Shown: positions 23,708 through 32,281, numbered from the stretch's first letter. The stretch: 39,408 bases of DNA from CAZHEV01 sp964531335 [NCBI: uncultured bacterium] (GCA_964531335.1 CAZHEV010000008.1:1-39408), one strand, 5' to 3'. Translations and numbers: made by a program. The notes: generated by a model not told the origin, from the letters alone.

Positions 23708-23893
23708 TCAGACCGCGCCCTCGAGCTTCCTTATCGTCGCAAGTTGGTGCCGTTCCCGGACGCGCTTGCCGCGGACCGCGTACAGGCCCGCCATGAACAC
23801 GCCCGCGGCGAATCCGGGCGCCGGCGCGGCGGGTCATGTTTCGAGAACGGCCTCGACATCGCCAACAGAATACAGCAGGCCGCCCGGGGTCAC
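23708..23893 (-). other. Doubtful or broken small membrane-protein frame
   Basis: One reading frame runs from a GTG that overlaps the upstream stop (GTGA at 23890-23893) to a TGA at 23708, interrupted by a single in-frame TGA at 23834-23836. The second half has the GC-rich third positions typical of genes here and encodes a hydrophobic stretch ('GFAAGVFMAGLYAV') followed by a basic helical tail ending in 'IRKLEGAV'. It could be a decayed gene, two tiny genes, or chance. No ribosome site supports the internal start at 23800. Confidence 0.25.
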
Positions 23894-26202
23894 AACCTGC
23901 TGAGGGCAAGTCCCAGAGCGGAACCTCCAGCCGCCGAGGCCGCGACCGCGGCCGTGCCCGAAAGCCCCAGGGCGGGCAGCACCAACGTGGCCGCGACAAG
24001 GGCCCCGAACGCGGCTCCGAGATGGTCCGAGGCGTTGAGGACACCGGCCGCCGTCCCGGCCTTGTCGCGCCGGCCGACGGACAAGATCGCCGGGCCGGAC
24101 GGCCCGCCCGGCGGCGCTTTCGAAGCGGAATTATCGTACGCCGCCCTCTGAAATACCACGCCTCCGACCAAGCCCCCTACGAGCGCGGCGCCCACGGCCG
24201 CCCATGTGAAAGAGTCTCCGGGCAGCCGCTCCAGCGGCAGAAAGAACGCACCCGCCAGCAGCACGCAATACCAGGACAAAATCGCCTGCGGCGCCGCCAG
24301 GGCGGCGCTGGGGCGACGCCTTGCCCAAACGGCCCCCAGCGACAGGCCCACCATGAAAGCGGCGACGACAAGCCCCACCGCGAAGTACAGGTGACCGCGG
24401 AACGTTTGAAGCGCAATGAGGAGCGCCACCTGCGAGGTGAGCGTGGCGAAGCCCATCGTCGCGACCGCACCCGCCCTGGCCGCCACAGGACGCCGGCCGA
24501 GGCCGGGCGCCGCGGTCAGCGCAAATGCTATGACGGCGACCGCCGGCACTCCGAATGGCGCGGAACTTCCCATCGGCGCCTCCATCAGTGACGCCAATCG
24601 CGAGCCGAGCAGCCTGTACCAGTGTATCAAGTAGTAGAAATAGCCGACCGGGTTACGGTCCTCGTTTATTCCCGGCTGATGCGCGGAGTAGGCCGCTGAA
24701 ACCTCTCTGGACAGCCTTTCCACACGGCCCGGGGAAAGATCGTAACCGATGTAGTAGTCCCTCATGAATCTGGTCTCTATCGCTCTCTCGGCTAGCCTGT
24801 CCGCCAATTCCGCGCCGTCCGAGGTCAGCCGGTAGGGCATGTCGGACGCCACGAAATGGACCTCGCCGAGGGGGAGCATCCCTTGATACCTGAAGACCGA
24901 GCGGAGAGTCGCCGCCTGACACGCCAGCAGCCTGCCCAGCGAGGGGCTTACATAGTTCGCCACGGAGCCGCAGGTGAGGGCCACGACGCCCCCCGGCCGA
25001 AGAAGCCTCTTGACACCCAAGAAGAACTCAGCGGTGTAAAATCTGTTCATCAAGACGGTTGCAGGGTTTGGGATATCCAGTACCACAACGTCGTACGGAC
25101 CTCCCAGCCCCTCGTTGACGAAGAGCCTTCCGTCCACGTTGAACACCGAAACGCGGGGGTCGGAAAAAGGGTCGCTCGTGTCATAAGACGCCTGGCTCCC
25201 CGCGGCCCCTGCCAGGTATTCCCTCTCGAGACTGGTGATGACCGGGTCCACCTGCACGTAGTCGAGCGTCTCTATGTCGTACTTGAACGCCTCCCCGGCC
25301 GCCTGAGCCAGACCGCCCCCCATGACCAGTATGTTTCGCGGGTCCGGGTGCTGGAGAAGCGCGGTGTGGATCGTCTGCTCGGCCACGCGCTTGTTGGGAT
25401 GCGTGAGAGCGGGCAGCGCATCTACAAAGAGCGTCCTCTGGCCTTCGCTCTGCACGACGGCCAGGCTCGCATAGCGTGACTCGGCCGTGGCCACGATGTC
25501 GCTCTGAGGCCAGGCGAGCGCAAGCGCCTTCTCGGGCAAGACCCTCCCCGGGCCCCATGTCAGGAGCCCGACGATTGCCACCGCGGCGAATCCGACCGAC
25601 CTCCAGGCCGCGCCGCGCGGCGCGGACGCGATGAGAACGCCCAGGAGCCCGAGACACAACCCAAAGCTCCAAGCGAAAGGGGAAAGTCCCATCCAGGCGG
25701 CGAAACCGGACGCGATGCCGCCGGCCGCCGCTCCCGCCGCCTCCAACAGGTAGACCTTGCCGATCGGCTCGGCGCCGTCCCTGGTCTCGACCAGGGTGAA
25801 TAGGACGAACATCGCGCCCAGCGCGGCGGTCAGCGGTAGCAGGATCCCAAAGCAAGCCAGAAAGGACGGCCCGGGAGGCAGCACCTCTCCGGCGGATACG
25901 CCCAGGGCCGTTCTCGCCGCGTAGGTGCCCATCACCGTCGCGGGCACTAGGAGCACCGAAGCGAGAGTGACCGCTCCGAGTGCCTTCATGGCGCTCCCAC
26001 GATGCACCCTTGTTGCCATGAGGCTGCCGGCCCCCGTGCCCACCATCCACACCGCCAGCGCCACGCCCACGATCATCTCGTTTCCGTAGAGCAGGCTCAG
26101 AAGGCGCCTAAGCAGTAGAACTTGCGCCCCCGCCGCCACGAAGCCCATGAGGAAGAAGGCGGGCCAAAGGCGGCGCGAAGGCTCTGTTGCCGGTCCGGTC
26201 AA
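23890..26202 (-). CDS. Membrane protein with spermidine-synthase-like domain
   Basis: A 770-residue protein from a TTG start with GGAGGGG upstream. Membrane segments occupy about 10-225 and again about 530-770. Between them lies an aminopropyltransferase-like Rossmann domain, with 'LLQHPDPRNILVMGGG' and 'PYDVVVLDIPNPA' followed by 'LNRFYTAEFF'-like text. In true spermidine synthases the first motif continues GGGDGG and the second is D-S-x-D-P with a catalytic Asp. Here they read GGGLAQ and D-I-P-N-P, so the catalytic Asp is Asn. The architecture is that of the fused membrane/spermidine-synthase family common in uncultured bacteria, whose substrate is unknown. Polyamine synthesis should not be assumed. 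Confidence 0.8.
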   Translation of the reverse strand: MTGPATEPSRRLWPAFFLMGFVAAGAQVLLLRRLLSLLYGNEMIVGVALAVWMVGTGAGSLMATRVHRGSAMKALGAVTLASVLLVPATVMGTYAARTALGVSAGEVLPPGPSFLACFGILLPLTAALGAMFVLFTLVETRDGAEPIGKVYLLEAAGAAAGGIASGFAAWMGLSPFAWSFGLCLGLLGVLIASAPRGAAWRSVGFAAVAIVGLLTWGPGRVLPEKALALAWPQSDIVATAESRYASLAVVQSEGQRTLFVDALPALTHPNKRVAEQTIHTALLQHPDPRNILVMGGGLAQAAGEAFKYDIETLDYVQVDPVITSLEREYLAGAAGSQASYDTSDPFSDPRVSVFNVDGRLFVNEGLGGPYDVVVLDIPNPATVLMNRFYTAEFFLGVKRLLRPGGVVALTCGSVANYVSPSLGRLLACQAATLRSVFRYQGMLPLGEVHFVASDMPYRLTSDGAELADRLAERAIETRFMRDYYIGYDLSPGRVERLSREVSAAYSAHQPGINEDRNPVGYFYYLIHWYRLLGSRLASLMEAPMGSSAPFGVPAVAVIAFALTAAPGLGRRPVAARAGAVATMGFATLTSQVALLIALQTFRGHLYFAVGLVVAAFMVGLSLGAVWARRRPSAALAAPQAILSWYCVLLAGAFFLPLERLPGDSFTWAAVGAALVGGLVGGVVFQRAAYDNSASKAPPGGPSGPAILSVGRRDKAGTAAGVLNASDHLGAAFGALVAATLVLPALGLSGTAAVAASAAGGSALGLALSRL

Positions 26203-26561
26203 GGCGGCCCCTCCGCGCAGGGCGCGCCATGCGCCCCTAAGAAAAATGGAACCTACGGCGATATCGGGTGTCTAAGTAAGCGAGAGACAAAGAAAAGCTG
26301 CTTCGTCGCAATGAGCCCAAATCTAAGCTTCCATCAGTCGCAGCAGGGGTGCCAAGGCCGGGAACGACGGCCGGGCACCCCTTGGCTTTTTGAGATCGCC
26401 AGCAGCACCCATGGAACGCGCGGGGCCGAGAACCGCCACTTGCCACCCTCCTCGGCGGCTCAGGTTCCTCGCGCGGCGGCGCCCGCCTCTATAAGACCGC
26501 CCCTCGCCCGGGCTCGCGCTTCCCGGGCCTCACGGTTTCAAGGTCTTGCGGGTCGGAGGGC
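26203..26561. other. Intergenic region with orphan hairpins
   Basis: A 359-base gap between trxB and the membrane aminopropyltransferase-like gene, both on the minus strand. No convincing gene is present. The stretch 26245-26345 is less GC-rich than its surroundings and is followed by the hairpin and T-run at 26346-26391, which point to the plus strand although no plus-strand gene precedes them. Confidence 0.5.
26346..26391 (+). terminator. Intrinsic terminator with two alternative stems
   Basis: One fold pairs GCCAAGG (26351-26357) with CCTTGGC (26380-26386), followed at once by five T. A competing fold pairs GGGGTGCC (26346-26353) with GGCACCCC (26374-26381) around an inner GGCCG/CGGCC stem (56-60 with 68-72). 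The two folds share bases and cannot form fully together. Only the plus strand has the T-run. Confidence 0.55.
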
Positions 26562-27509
26562 TTATCCCATGCCTCTGGCCTTTCCCTTGTGCCGTAGCTC
26601 GGCCACGTACCTCTCCGCCTCCATCGCGGCCTTGCAGCCCATCGCGGCGGCCGTTATCGCCTGCCTGTATATATGATCGGCAACGTCTCCGGCCACGAAG
26701 ACTCCGGGGACATTGCTCCTCTGGCGCATGTCGGTAACGAGATATCCCTTCTCGTCCATGTCCAGCTTGCCCTTGAAAAGCCCGCTGTTGGGCTCGTGAC
26801 CGATCGCCACGAACAGGCCCCCCACCGCCAGTGTGCTCTCCTCGAGGCTCTTTACGTTCTTGAGTCGGACTCCGGTGACCCCCTTCTCCCGGCTACCCAG
26901 GACCTCCTCGACCACCGTGTCCCAGACGAAAGAGATCTTATCGTTGGCTTCCGCCTGCTCCTGCATGATCACGCTCGCCCTCAGCTTGTCCCTGCGGTGA
27001 ATGACGTGGATCTTGGAACCGAACCGGCTCAGGAACAGTGCCTCCTCGATCGCGGTGTCTCCTCCGCCGACGACCGCTATGATCTGGTCCTTGAAGAAGA
27101 AGCCGTCGCACGTGGCGCAGTACGAAACTCCTCTCCCTGCGTATTCCTTTTCGCCGGGAACGCCGAGCTTGCGCGGGGTCGACCCCGTGGCAACTATCAG
27201 GGAGTAGCACTCGCAAGAGTAGCCGTCGCTCTTCACCGTCAGCGGTGAAGACGAGACATCGACCTCGCTCACCATTTTGCGCACTATTTCGGCGCCGTAC
27301 TTCTTGGCTTGATCCTCCATCCGCTTCATAAGCTCCGGCCCCTGGATCTCGTCCGGAAATCCGGGGAAGTTCCCTACATCTGTAGTCATGCCGAGCTGAC
27401 CCCCCGGGCTTCCCAGCATAACCACCGGCTCCATCCGCGCCCTCGCGGTATATATGGCTGCGGTATAGCCGGCCGGCCCACCGCCCACGATCACCACGTC
27501 CCTTGCCAT
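26562..27509 (-). CDS. trxB: Thioredoxin reductase
   Basis: A flavoprotein that reduces thioredoxin with NADPH. The second ATG (27509) is chosen because GGAGG lies seven bases before it, while it nearly touches the first ATG; the product has 315 residues. Seen: FAD-binding GGGPAG (9-14), the redox-active CATC (Cys131, Cys134) followed by Asp135, the NADPH-binding GGGDTA (148-153), and the C-terminal FAD motif 'GVFVAGDVADH'. It is a single-gene minus-strand unit facing the UPF0173 gene across a divergent gap. Confidence 0.95.
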   Translation of the reverse strand: MARDVVIVGGGPAGYTAAIYTARARMEPVVMLGSPGGQLGMTTDVGNFPGFPDEIQGPELMKRMEDQAKKYGAEIVRKMVSEVDVSSSPLTVKSDGYSCECYSLIVATGSTPRKLGVPGEKEYAGRGVSYCATCDGFFFKDQIIAVVGGGDTAIEEALFLSRFGSKIHVIHRRDKLRASVIMQEQAEANDKISFVWDTVVEEVLGSREKGVTGVRLKNVKSLEESTLAVGGLFVAIGHEPNSGLFKGKLDMDEKGYLVTDMRQRSNVPGVFVAGDVADHIYRQAITAAAMGCKAAMEAERYVAELRHKGKARGMG

Positions 27510-27686
27510 TGTCATCCCTCCATCACGAAAATCCTACGCCGTGCGAGTGACCCCGGCTCCGGGGAACAACTCAACAAGCCCCCCCCCGCCTTCCAGAGCA
27601 CCGGTCTCCCGATGCTAGCCCAGCCGAGCGACGCGGGCAATTCATTTCAGCGCGGCGCGGCGGTCGCCTCGCATCACGGCGCCGCC

Positions 27687-27715
27687 TTGACACGGGCCGG
27701 CCCTGGTGATAGTTT
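27687..27715 (+). promoter_or_regulatory. Sigma-70-type promoter with extended -10
   Basis: A perfect TTGACA (27687-27692), 17 bases, then TAGTTT (27710-27715), preceded by TGA so that an extended -10 TGn is present. It lies about 55 bases before the start at 27769 of the UPF0173 gene. Confidence 0.55.
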
Positions 27716-27768
27716 TCCGGCTGCGGAACATAGAAACCACCGATTGCGTAAGAAGGGGGATGATCGAG

Positions 27769-28452
27769 ATGCTAGATCTTACATATTATGGGCACTCGTG
27801 CTTCGAAATCCAGGCCGGTCCGACCAAGACCATTATCGATCCATTCTTGACCGGCAATCCGCTGGCATCCGCAAAGGCCGAGGACATCAAGGCGGACTTC
27901 GTCCTCGTATCTCACGCGCACGGCGATCACCTGGGAGACGCCGTGGAGATAGCTCTCAAGAACGACGCCACCATCATCACGAATTACGAGATAGCCAATT
28001 ACTGCCGGGAAAAAGGCGCGAAGGCGCATGCCATGCACATCGGGGGCGGCGCTCCGTTTTCCTTCGGGCGGGTTAAGCTTACCATCGCCCACCACGGCTC
28101 TTCATTCCCCGACTGGAGCTACGGCGGCAACCCGGTTGGGTTCGTCTTGACGGCGCAGGACAAGAAGATCTATCACTCAGGCGACACCGGCTTGTTCTAC
28201 GACATGAAGCTGATCGGCGAAGAGGGAATAGACGTGGCGCTGTTGCCCATAGGGGACAACTTCACCATGGGCTCGGACGACGCGCTGCGGGCCGTGAAGC
28301 TGATCAAACCGAAGGTCGTAATTCCCATGCACTACGACACGATGGACGTGATAAAGCAGGACCCCCATGACTTCAGGGGCAGGGTTGAGAGCGAAACAGA
28401 ATCGAAATGCGTGATACTGAGGCCCGGCGAGAGTTTCCAGGTCGAAAAATAA
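27769..28452 (+). CDS. UPF0173 metal-dependent hydrolase (metallo-beta-lactamase fold)
   Basis: The ATG at 27769, nine bases after AAGGGGG, gives 227 residues, the usual size of this family; an ATG three codons earlier touches the ribosome site and the longest frame starts inside the promoter. The metal site is HAHGDH at 49-54, with 'IAHHGSS' (His108/His109) and 'YHSGDTGLF' (Asp139) further on, and 'VIPMHYDT' near the end. These are the five motifs of the beta-lactamase-like hydrolases. The substrate is unknown. It is divergent from trxB and convergent with the small membrane protein gene. Confidence 0.92.
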   Translation: MLDLTYYGHSCFEIQAGPTKTIIDPFLTGNPLASAKAEDIKADFVLVSHAHGDHLGDAVEIALKNDATIITNYEIANYCREKGAKAHAMHIGGGAPFSFGRVKLTIAHHGSSFPDWSYGGNPVGFVLTAQDKKIYHSGDTGLFYDMKLIGEEGIDVALLPIGDNFTMGSDDALRAVKLIKPKVVIPMHYDTMDVIKQDPHDFRGRVESETESKCVILRPGESFQVEK

Positions 28453-28459
28453 GGACGCG

Positions 28460-28479
28460 GCGCCCCTCTACCGGGGCGC
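28460..28479. terminator. Hairpin between convergent genes, overlapping a stop codon
   Basis: GCGCCCC (28460-28466), loop TCTACC, GGGGCGC (28473-28479). It starts eight bases past the UPF0173 stop and overlaps the last codons and stop of the minus-strand gene at 28468. On the minus strand a T-rich stretch (TTATTTTT) follows some ten bases later; on the plus strand the tail is poor. Confidence 0.4.
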
Positions 28480-28659
28480 GTTCCGTATCTGGATCAACGT
28501 GAGGGCCATTGCGAACGCCAGGCAGCCTATAGTGAATCTCCAAAGCGTCACCGGAGGCACCGTTCCGAACAGCGGGGCCAGGTCTCCGAGCTTCATGATT
28601 ATCCCGAGCACAAAGGACGCGGCGGCCAGAATCACCAGTACGTGGATCAGACCTTTCAT
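28468..28659 (-). CDS. Small two-segment membrane protein
   Basis: A 63-residue protein with a strong GGAGG eight bases before its ATG. Two hydrophobic segments (about 4-22 and 40-57) are separated by a short polar loop with 'KLGDLAPLFG'. I do not recognise a family. It starts 21 bases after cvpA and is probably cotranscribed with it. Confidence 0.65.
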   Translation of the reverse strand: MKGLIHVLVILAAASFVLGIIMKLGDLAPLFGTVPPVTLWRFTIGCLAFAMALTLIQIRNAPR

Positions 28660-28680
28660 ACTGCTGTCCTCCTGCGTCGC

Positions 28681-29253
28681 TCAGACGCTGTTGGGGTGGG
28701 GCCCTTCGGAGTCACGGCGGAACCGAAGGGGCCTCTCTTTCAGCTCCTCGTAACGTCTTTCTATCTCCTCCTTGACGTCCTCCGGCATAAGGGAGACCGC
28801 GAGTCTCCCTATGTACAGCGCCTTGGGCGCCAGGGCCGAGCCTCGAAGCGCCGAATGGCTCGGGGGAAGGAAGGCGACCACGGCGACTACTATTATGACC
28901 GCGACGGCTACGCCTCTCACGACTCCGAGTATCGCTCCGAAAAGCTTGTCCAGAGGACCCGCCGCCGAGCCCTTGACCATCCTGTAGAGAAGCCCGCTCA
29001 GAAGGCTGAGAAGCATCCAGGCCAGAGCGAAGGACAGCACGAAGCAAAACACGTAAGCCATCGTCTCATTGCCCCACCACTCCAGGACGTGCGGCTGGAG
29101 CGTCGGGCTCACCCTGTACGCTATCAACAAACCCAGGGCAAGGCTGACCAGTGGCAGGACTTCCTTCAGGAGGCCCCTTATCGCCCCCCCGATGGTGGAC
29201 AAGAGGATGATGGCGATAAGAGTATAGTCAAGCCAGTTCAACTGAACTTCCAC
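28681..29253 (-). CDS. cvpA: CvpA family protein
   Basis: A 190-residue membrane protein from a GTG start with a G-rich ribosome site about ten bases upstream. Four membrane segments (about 9-25, 30-48, 66-88, 105-130) are preceded by 'NWLDYTLIAIILLSTIGGAIRGLLKEV', which matches the CvpA/colicin V production family. The C-terminal 50 residues are charged and helical. CvpA proteins affect envelope homeostasis in several bacteria, but the mechanism is unclear. It begins 39 bases after the secreted protease gene. Confidence 0.85.
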   Translation of the reverse strand: MEVQLNWLDYTLIAIILLSTIGGAIRGLLKEVLPLVSLALGLLIAYRVSPTLQPHVLEWWGNETMAYVFCFVLSFALAWMLLSLLSGLLYRMVKGSAAGPLDKLFGAILGVVRGVAVAVIIVVAVVAFLPPSHSALRGSALAPKALYIGRLAVSLMPEDVKEEIERRYEELKERPLRFRRDSEGPHPNSV

Positions 29254-29292
29254 GCTCTGGAACCCCCCTCCCGCCGGCCGTAATTTGCTGCA

Positions 29293-32073
29293 CTATCTCA
29301 TAAGCATCATCTTGCGCGTCGAGTGAAAACCGTCGGTGGTCAGATCGTAGAAGTAGATCCCGCTCGGCACCGCCGCTCCATTCCTGTCCCGGCCGTCCCA
29401 TAACACCTCGGTTTCTCCGGCGCCAACACTCCCGTCGAACGGCGCGGCGACGAGCCGTCCCGCGACGTCGTATATGCGCACCGTGGCGTGCGCCGGGGCC
29501 GGGACAGAGAATTTGACGGCGGTTATTCCGTCACTGGCCGGCCTGAAGGGATTGGGCCTGTTCTGCGCGAGCCAGAACGCGCCGGTACGCCCCAGGGAGG
29601 CGACGGCCGAAACCGGTCCGAAGAAGATGGCCTGCTCACCCTCCCTCGTTTCGAGCTTGTAGTAGTAAAGCGTGCCGTCGACGACCTGCTCGTCGAGGAA
29701 AGCGTAGCTTCTTGCCGATCCCTCGGAGGCCGGTATCGGACTATCGTTCAACGCGTCGTAGCCGCCGTCCCGACGGCCCACGCTCCTGTGCAGGTAGAAC
29801 TCTCCCAGATCCGACTCCCGGGTGACTCTCCACTCGAGCAATACCCCCTCGCCCACGGGCGCGGCCGAGAACCGCTCCAGCAGTACGGGCGCCGAGGACT
29901 CCACGACGAGCTTTATGACCTGGCTGTCCGTCTCGCCCGTAAAGTCGGTGACCTCGACATTGAAGTAGAAGATCCCCGACTCCCTCGCGTAGCCGCTGAC
30001 GACGCCGGCCGCGTTCATGCTAAACCCGTCGGGCAGGCCCGGGCCCGCTGCCAGGGCGAAGATCCTCGGAGCCGTCCCTCCGACGGCCGCTATGCTCTCG
30101 CTGTAAAGGGCCGGGACCGTGGCCGTAGGCAAATCCCTGGTCTCGATGTTGAGGTCGTCCGCGCCGTAGAAATAGACCATACCCTGTTTCTCGGCGGTCT
30201 CTATGGTCCGGGGCGTCGTCTGCCCCAGCGATATCCTGCCGTACATGGTCTTGCCCAAGTCGCCGCCGCCGTACAGGTCGAGGAAGCGCATGCAGTGTCC
30301 CAGCTCGTGAGTCATGACCGACTGAATGTCGTACTCCCCCGCCACCCCGGAAGCCGACCAGGTCCACGCGACGTCATCGAAGATGATGTCATTCTCCAGC
30401 ATCGCGCCCGTGCCGGTATTGAACCAAGAGTAATTAGTGGCCAGCGAGCCGCCGGTGGTCCCCCAGGCTATCTCGTTGAAGTTGTTGTAGAACTCGCTTG
30501 TCGCGGCGGTGGCCCCCCCGTACGCGAACGAGAAGTCCGCTCCGCTCTCGGCGTTCCACTCCTGAAAGCCCTTTATGCAGGCCGCCAGCACATCGTCCGT
30601 GGGATCGTCCGAGCAGTTGGGGTTTATGAGCATCGGCTCGCCCATGGGCTCTGAGGTCTGCCAGCTCGTCGAGCTCGCGCCGAAGGTGACGTTGAAGGTC
30701 TTGCCCGTGCCCGGGTCTCCGCCGACGTTCACGTACACCATCCCGCTGCTAGCGTACTCCGGGACCTCGCATATGATCTGCGTGTCGCTCCAGCTCGTTA
30801 TGACGTCCGCGTTGACCGTGGGAGTCCCCATTGGATCCCGGGTGAACTGGACGTTGCTGCCGCCTTGGGTCGCTCCGAAGCCGGTTCCGGTGATTGTAAC
30901 GGAGACGCCCGCGCCGGAGGCTCCCGTGTCCGGCGTAATGTCGTCGATCACCGGCGATCCCGGATCGGGCACGTTCTTGGTAAGTTCTATGTCATCCACG
31001 AACGCGCCCTTGCCCGTCCCGGAGGCGTCGCTCTGGAATATGAACGCTATATACACCGTGGCGTCGCCGACCAGCCCGCTGATATCGTACTGCGTCTCGG
31101 TCCAGGTACCGGACCCCGAATGGGCGATAAACCCGCTGAAGTTCACTCCGTCGCCCGAACTCCCCCAGAACAGATAATCACCTTCGCCCGCGGTCTCCAC
31201 AGATCTCCAGAAGGTGAGCTCGGCGGCGTTCGCGTCGCTCAAATCGAAGGGGCCGTAGAAGGCCCATGTCTTCATACTGTTCGGGTAATCCGATCCCGAG
31301 GGCAGCGCGCTCACGCCGGCCGCGCACTCCCACATGCTGTAGGACCCGCCGTGTACCCTGAAAGTCTCCTTGCCCCATTCGTGACCCGTTCCGTTTTGAT
31401 CGGTGAGGCTCCATGCGCCGGTGGGGAAGGTCCCTTCGAAGTCCTCCGTCATGAGGACGATCTCGCCCGTAGGCGCAGGCTCCGGTCCGGGGCCTTCCGC
31501 TTCCGCGGCGGAATGGTCAAGCTCGCCTTCGGCGGCCGGCAACTTAAGCTCGGCACGGCGTATCACGGCTCCGTCCGCGCCCACGGAGCCCTCATCCAGA
31601 CCCGAGACTCCCGAGAGCCGGGCTATGTGAGACCGGAACTCCTGGATCTTCATGTCCGCGCCCATGACGACCCCGTCCTCGACATCGAGCTTTCCCTGGT
31701 GCCAGCCGACCAGCCGGAAATACTCGGGCCTCAGAAACAGCACGACCTCCTCGCCGACCTCGAACTCCGGCACATCCGAGGCAACCAGGCCGATCTCTCC
31801 GACCACCCCGCCGGGCATCTCGAAAACCACGGGACCCCCCGTGGGCTCGCCCTTCAAGTACTGGACCGGCTCGACGGTTACCGTTGTTTTTATGGTCCTA
31901 CGCCCCTCGTCCCAGTGCGGCACGAGAGAGACGACATGGCCGTGCACTATCGTCTGAGAAGCATCGGTGAGCTCGCTCAAGCTCATCGGCGCCACCGCGC
32001 CCTGCGCGGGGGCGGACCAGCAAAGCAGCAGAGCAAGCGCCGTAGCCCCCGGAATCCCTCTATCTAACCTCAT
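29293..32073 (-). CDS. Large secreted matrixin-like metalloprotease with FlgD-like C-terminus
   Basis: The ATG at 32073 has a perfect AGGAGG six bases upstream and gives 926 residues. A signal peptide (1-25) is followed by a beta-rich domain to about 170, a jelly-roll or MAM-like region at about 215-370 and an IPT/TIG domain near 375-465. The protease domain follows, with the zinc motif HELGHCMRFLD at 589-599 and 'KTMYG' as a possible Met-turn. The third ligand is Asp599, and Arg replaces the usual Gly of HExxHxxG. After it come a cadherin- or Ig-like domain, a fibronectin-like stretch, and a classic C-terminal sorting-type module ('NRPNPF...WDGRDRNG...GIYFY...KMMLMR') as in FCB-group secreted proteins. 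Surface or extracellular proteolysis is inferred. It has its own strong promoter. Confidence 0.8.
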   Translation of the reverse strand: MRLDRGIPGATALALLLCWSAPAQGAVAPMSLSELTDASQTIVHGHVVSLVPHWDEGRRTIKTTVTVEPVQYLKGEPTGGPVVFEMPGGVVGEIGLVASDVPEFEVGEEVVLFLRPEYFRLVGWHQGKLDVEDGVVMGADMKIQEFRSHIARLSGVSGLDEGSVGADGAVIRRAELKLPAAEGELDHSAAEAEGPGPEPAPTGEIVLMTEDFEGTFPTGAWSLTDQNGTGHEWGKETFRVHGGSYSMWECAAGVSALPSGSDYPNSMKTWAFYGPFDLSDANAAELTFWRSVETAGEGDYLFWGSSGDGVNFSGFIAHSGSGTWTETQYDISGLVGDATVYIAFIFQSDASGTGKGAFVDDIELTKNVPDPGSPVIDDITPDTGASGAGVSVTITGTGFGATQGGSNVQFTRDPMGTPTVNADVITSWSDTQIICEVPEYASSGMVYVNVGGDPGTGKTFNVTFGASSTSWQTSEPMGEPMLINPNCSDDPTDDVLAACIKGFQEWNAESGADFSFAYGGATAATSEFYNNFNEIAWGTTGGSLATNYSWFNTGTGAMLENDIIFDDVAWTWSASGVAGEYDIQSVMTHELGHCMRFLDLYGGGDLGKTMYGRISLGQTTPRTIETAEKQGMVYFYGADDLNIETRDLPTATVPALYSESIAAVGGTAPRIFALAAGPGLPDGFSMNAAGVVSGYARESGIFYFNVEVTDFTGETDSQVIKLVVESSAPVLLERFSAAPVGEGVLLEWRVTRESDLGEFYLHRSVGRRDGGYDALNDSPIPASEGSARSYAFLDEQVVDGTLYYYKLETREGEQAIFFGPVSAVASLGRTGAFWLAQNRPNPFRPASDGITAVKFSVPAPAHATVRIYDVAGRLVAAPFDGSVGAGETEVLWDGRDRNGAAVPSGIYFYDLTTDGFHSTRKMMLMR

Positions 32074-32182
32074 CTTGATCCTCCTGTCTCTCGAAGCGGC
32101 TCCAACCGGTCGGGGCGGGGGGATCGCCTCCGGATCGGCATAAGACACCAATAGCACAGCCTAATCCTATCTCAAAACATGA

Positions 32183-32211
32183 ATTATACAGACCCCGCCC
32201 AAAACCGTAAA
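32183..32211 (-). promoter_or_regulatory. Sigma-70-type promoter of the secreted protease gene
   Basis: On the minus strand TTTACG (32206-32211), exactly 17 bases, then a perfect TATAAT (32183-32188). The predicted leader to the ATG at 32073 is about 100 bases. The two downstream genes, cvpA and the 63-residue membrane protein, are close enough to share it. Confidence 0.7.
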
Positions 32212-32230
32212 CCCAGAAGGGGACAGTGCC

Positions 32231-32253
32231 GCCGCCCGCCCCGGGCGGGCGGC
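32231..32253 (-). terminator. Strong GC hairpin after mutS
   Basis: GCCGCCCGCC pairs over ten bases with its complement around a CCC loop, about 30 bases past the mutS stop and just before the next promoter. There is no T-run, so it may be an RNA-stability or pause element, or a terminator of a type without a U-tail. Confidence 0.4.
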
Positions 32254-32281
32254 CCTCAATCCGGCAATATCGGCAAGAAAG

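Noticed and set aside
23649-24044. 131-residue minus-strand frame in the FetB upstream gap
   Set aside because: It overlaps the end of the 770-residue gene in another frame and is Arg/Pro-rich, typical of a shadow frame.
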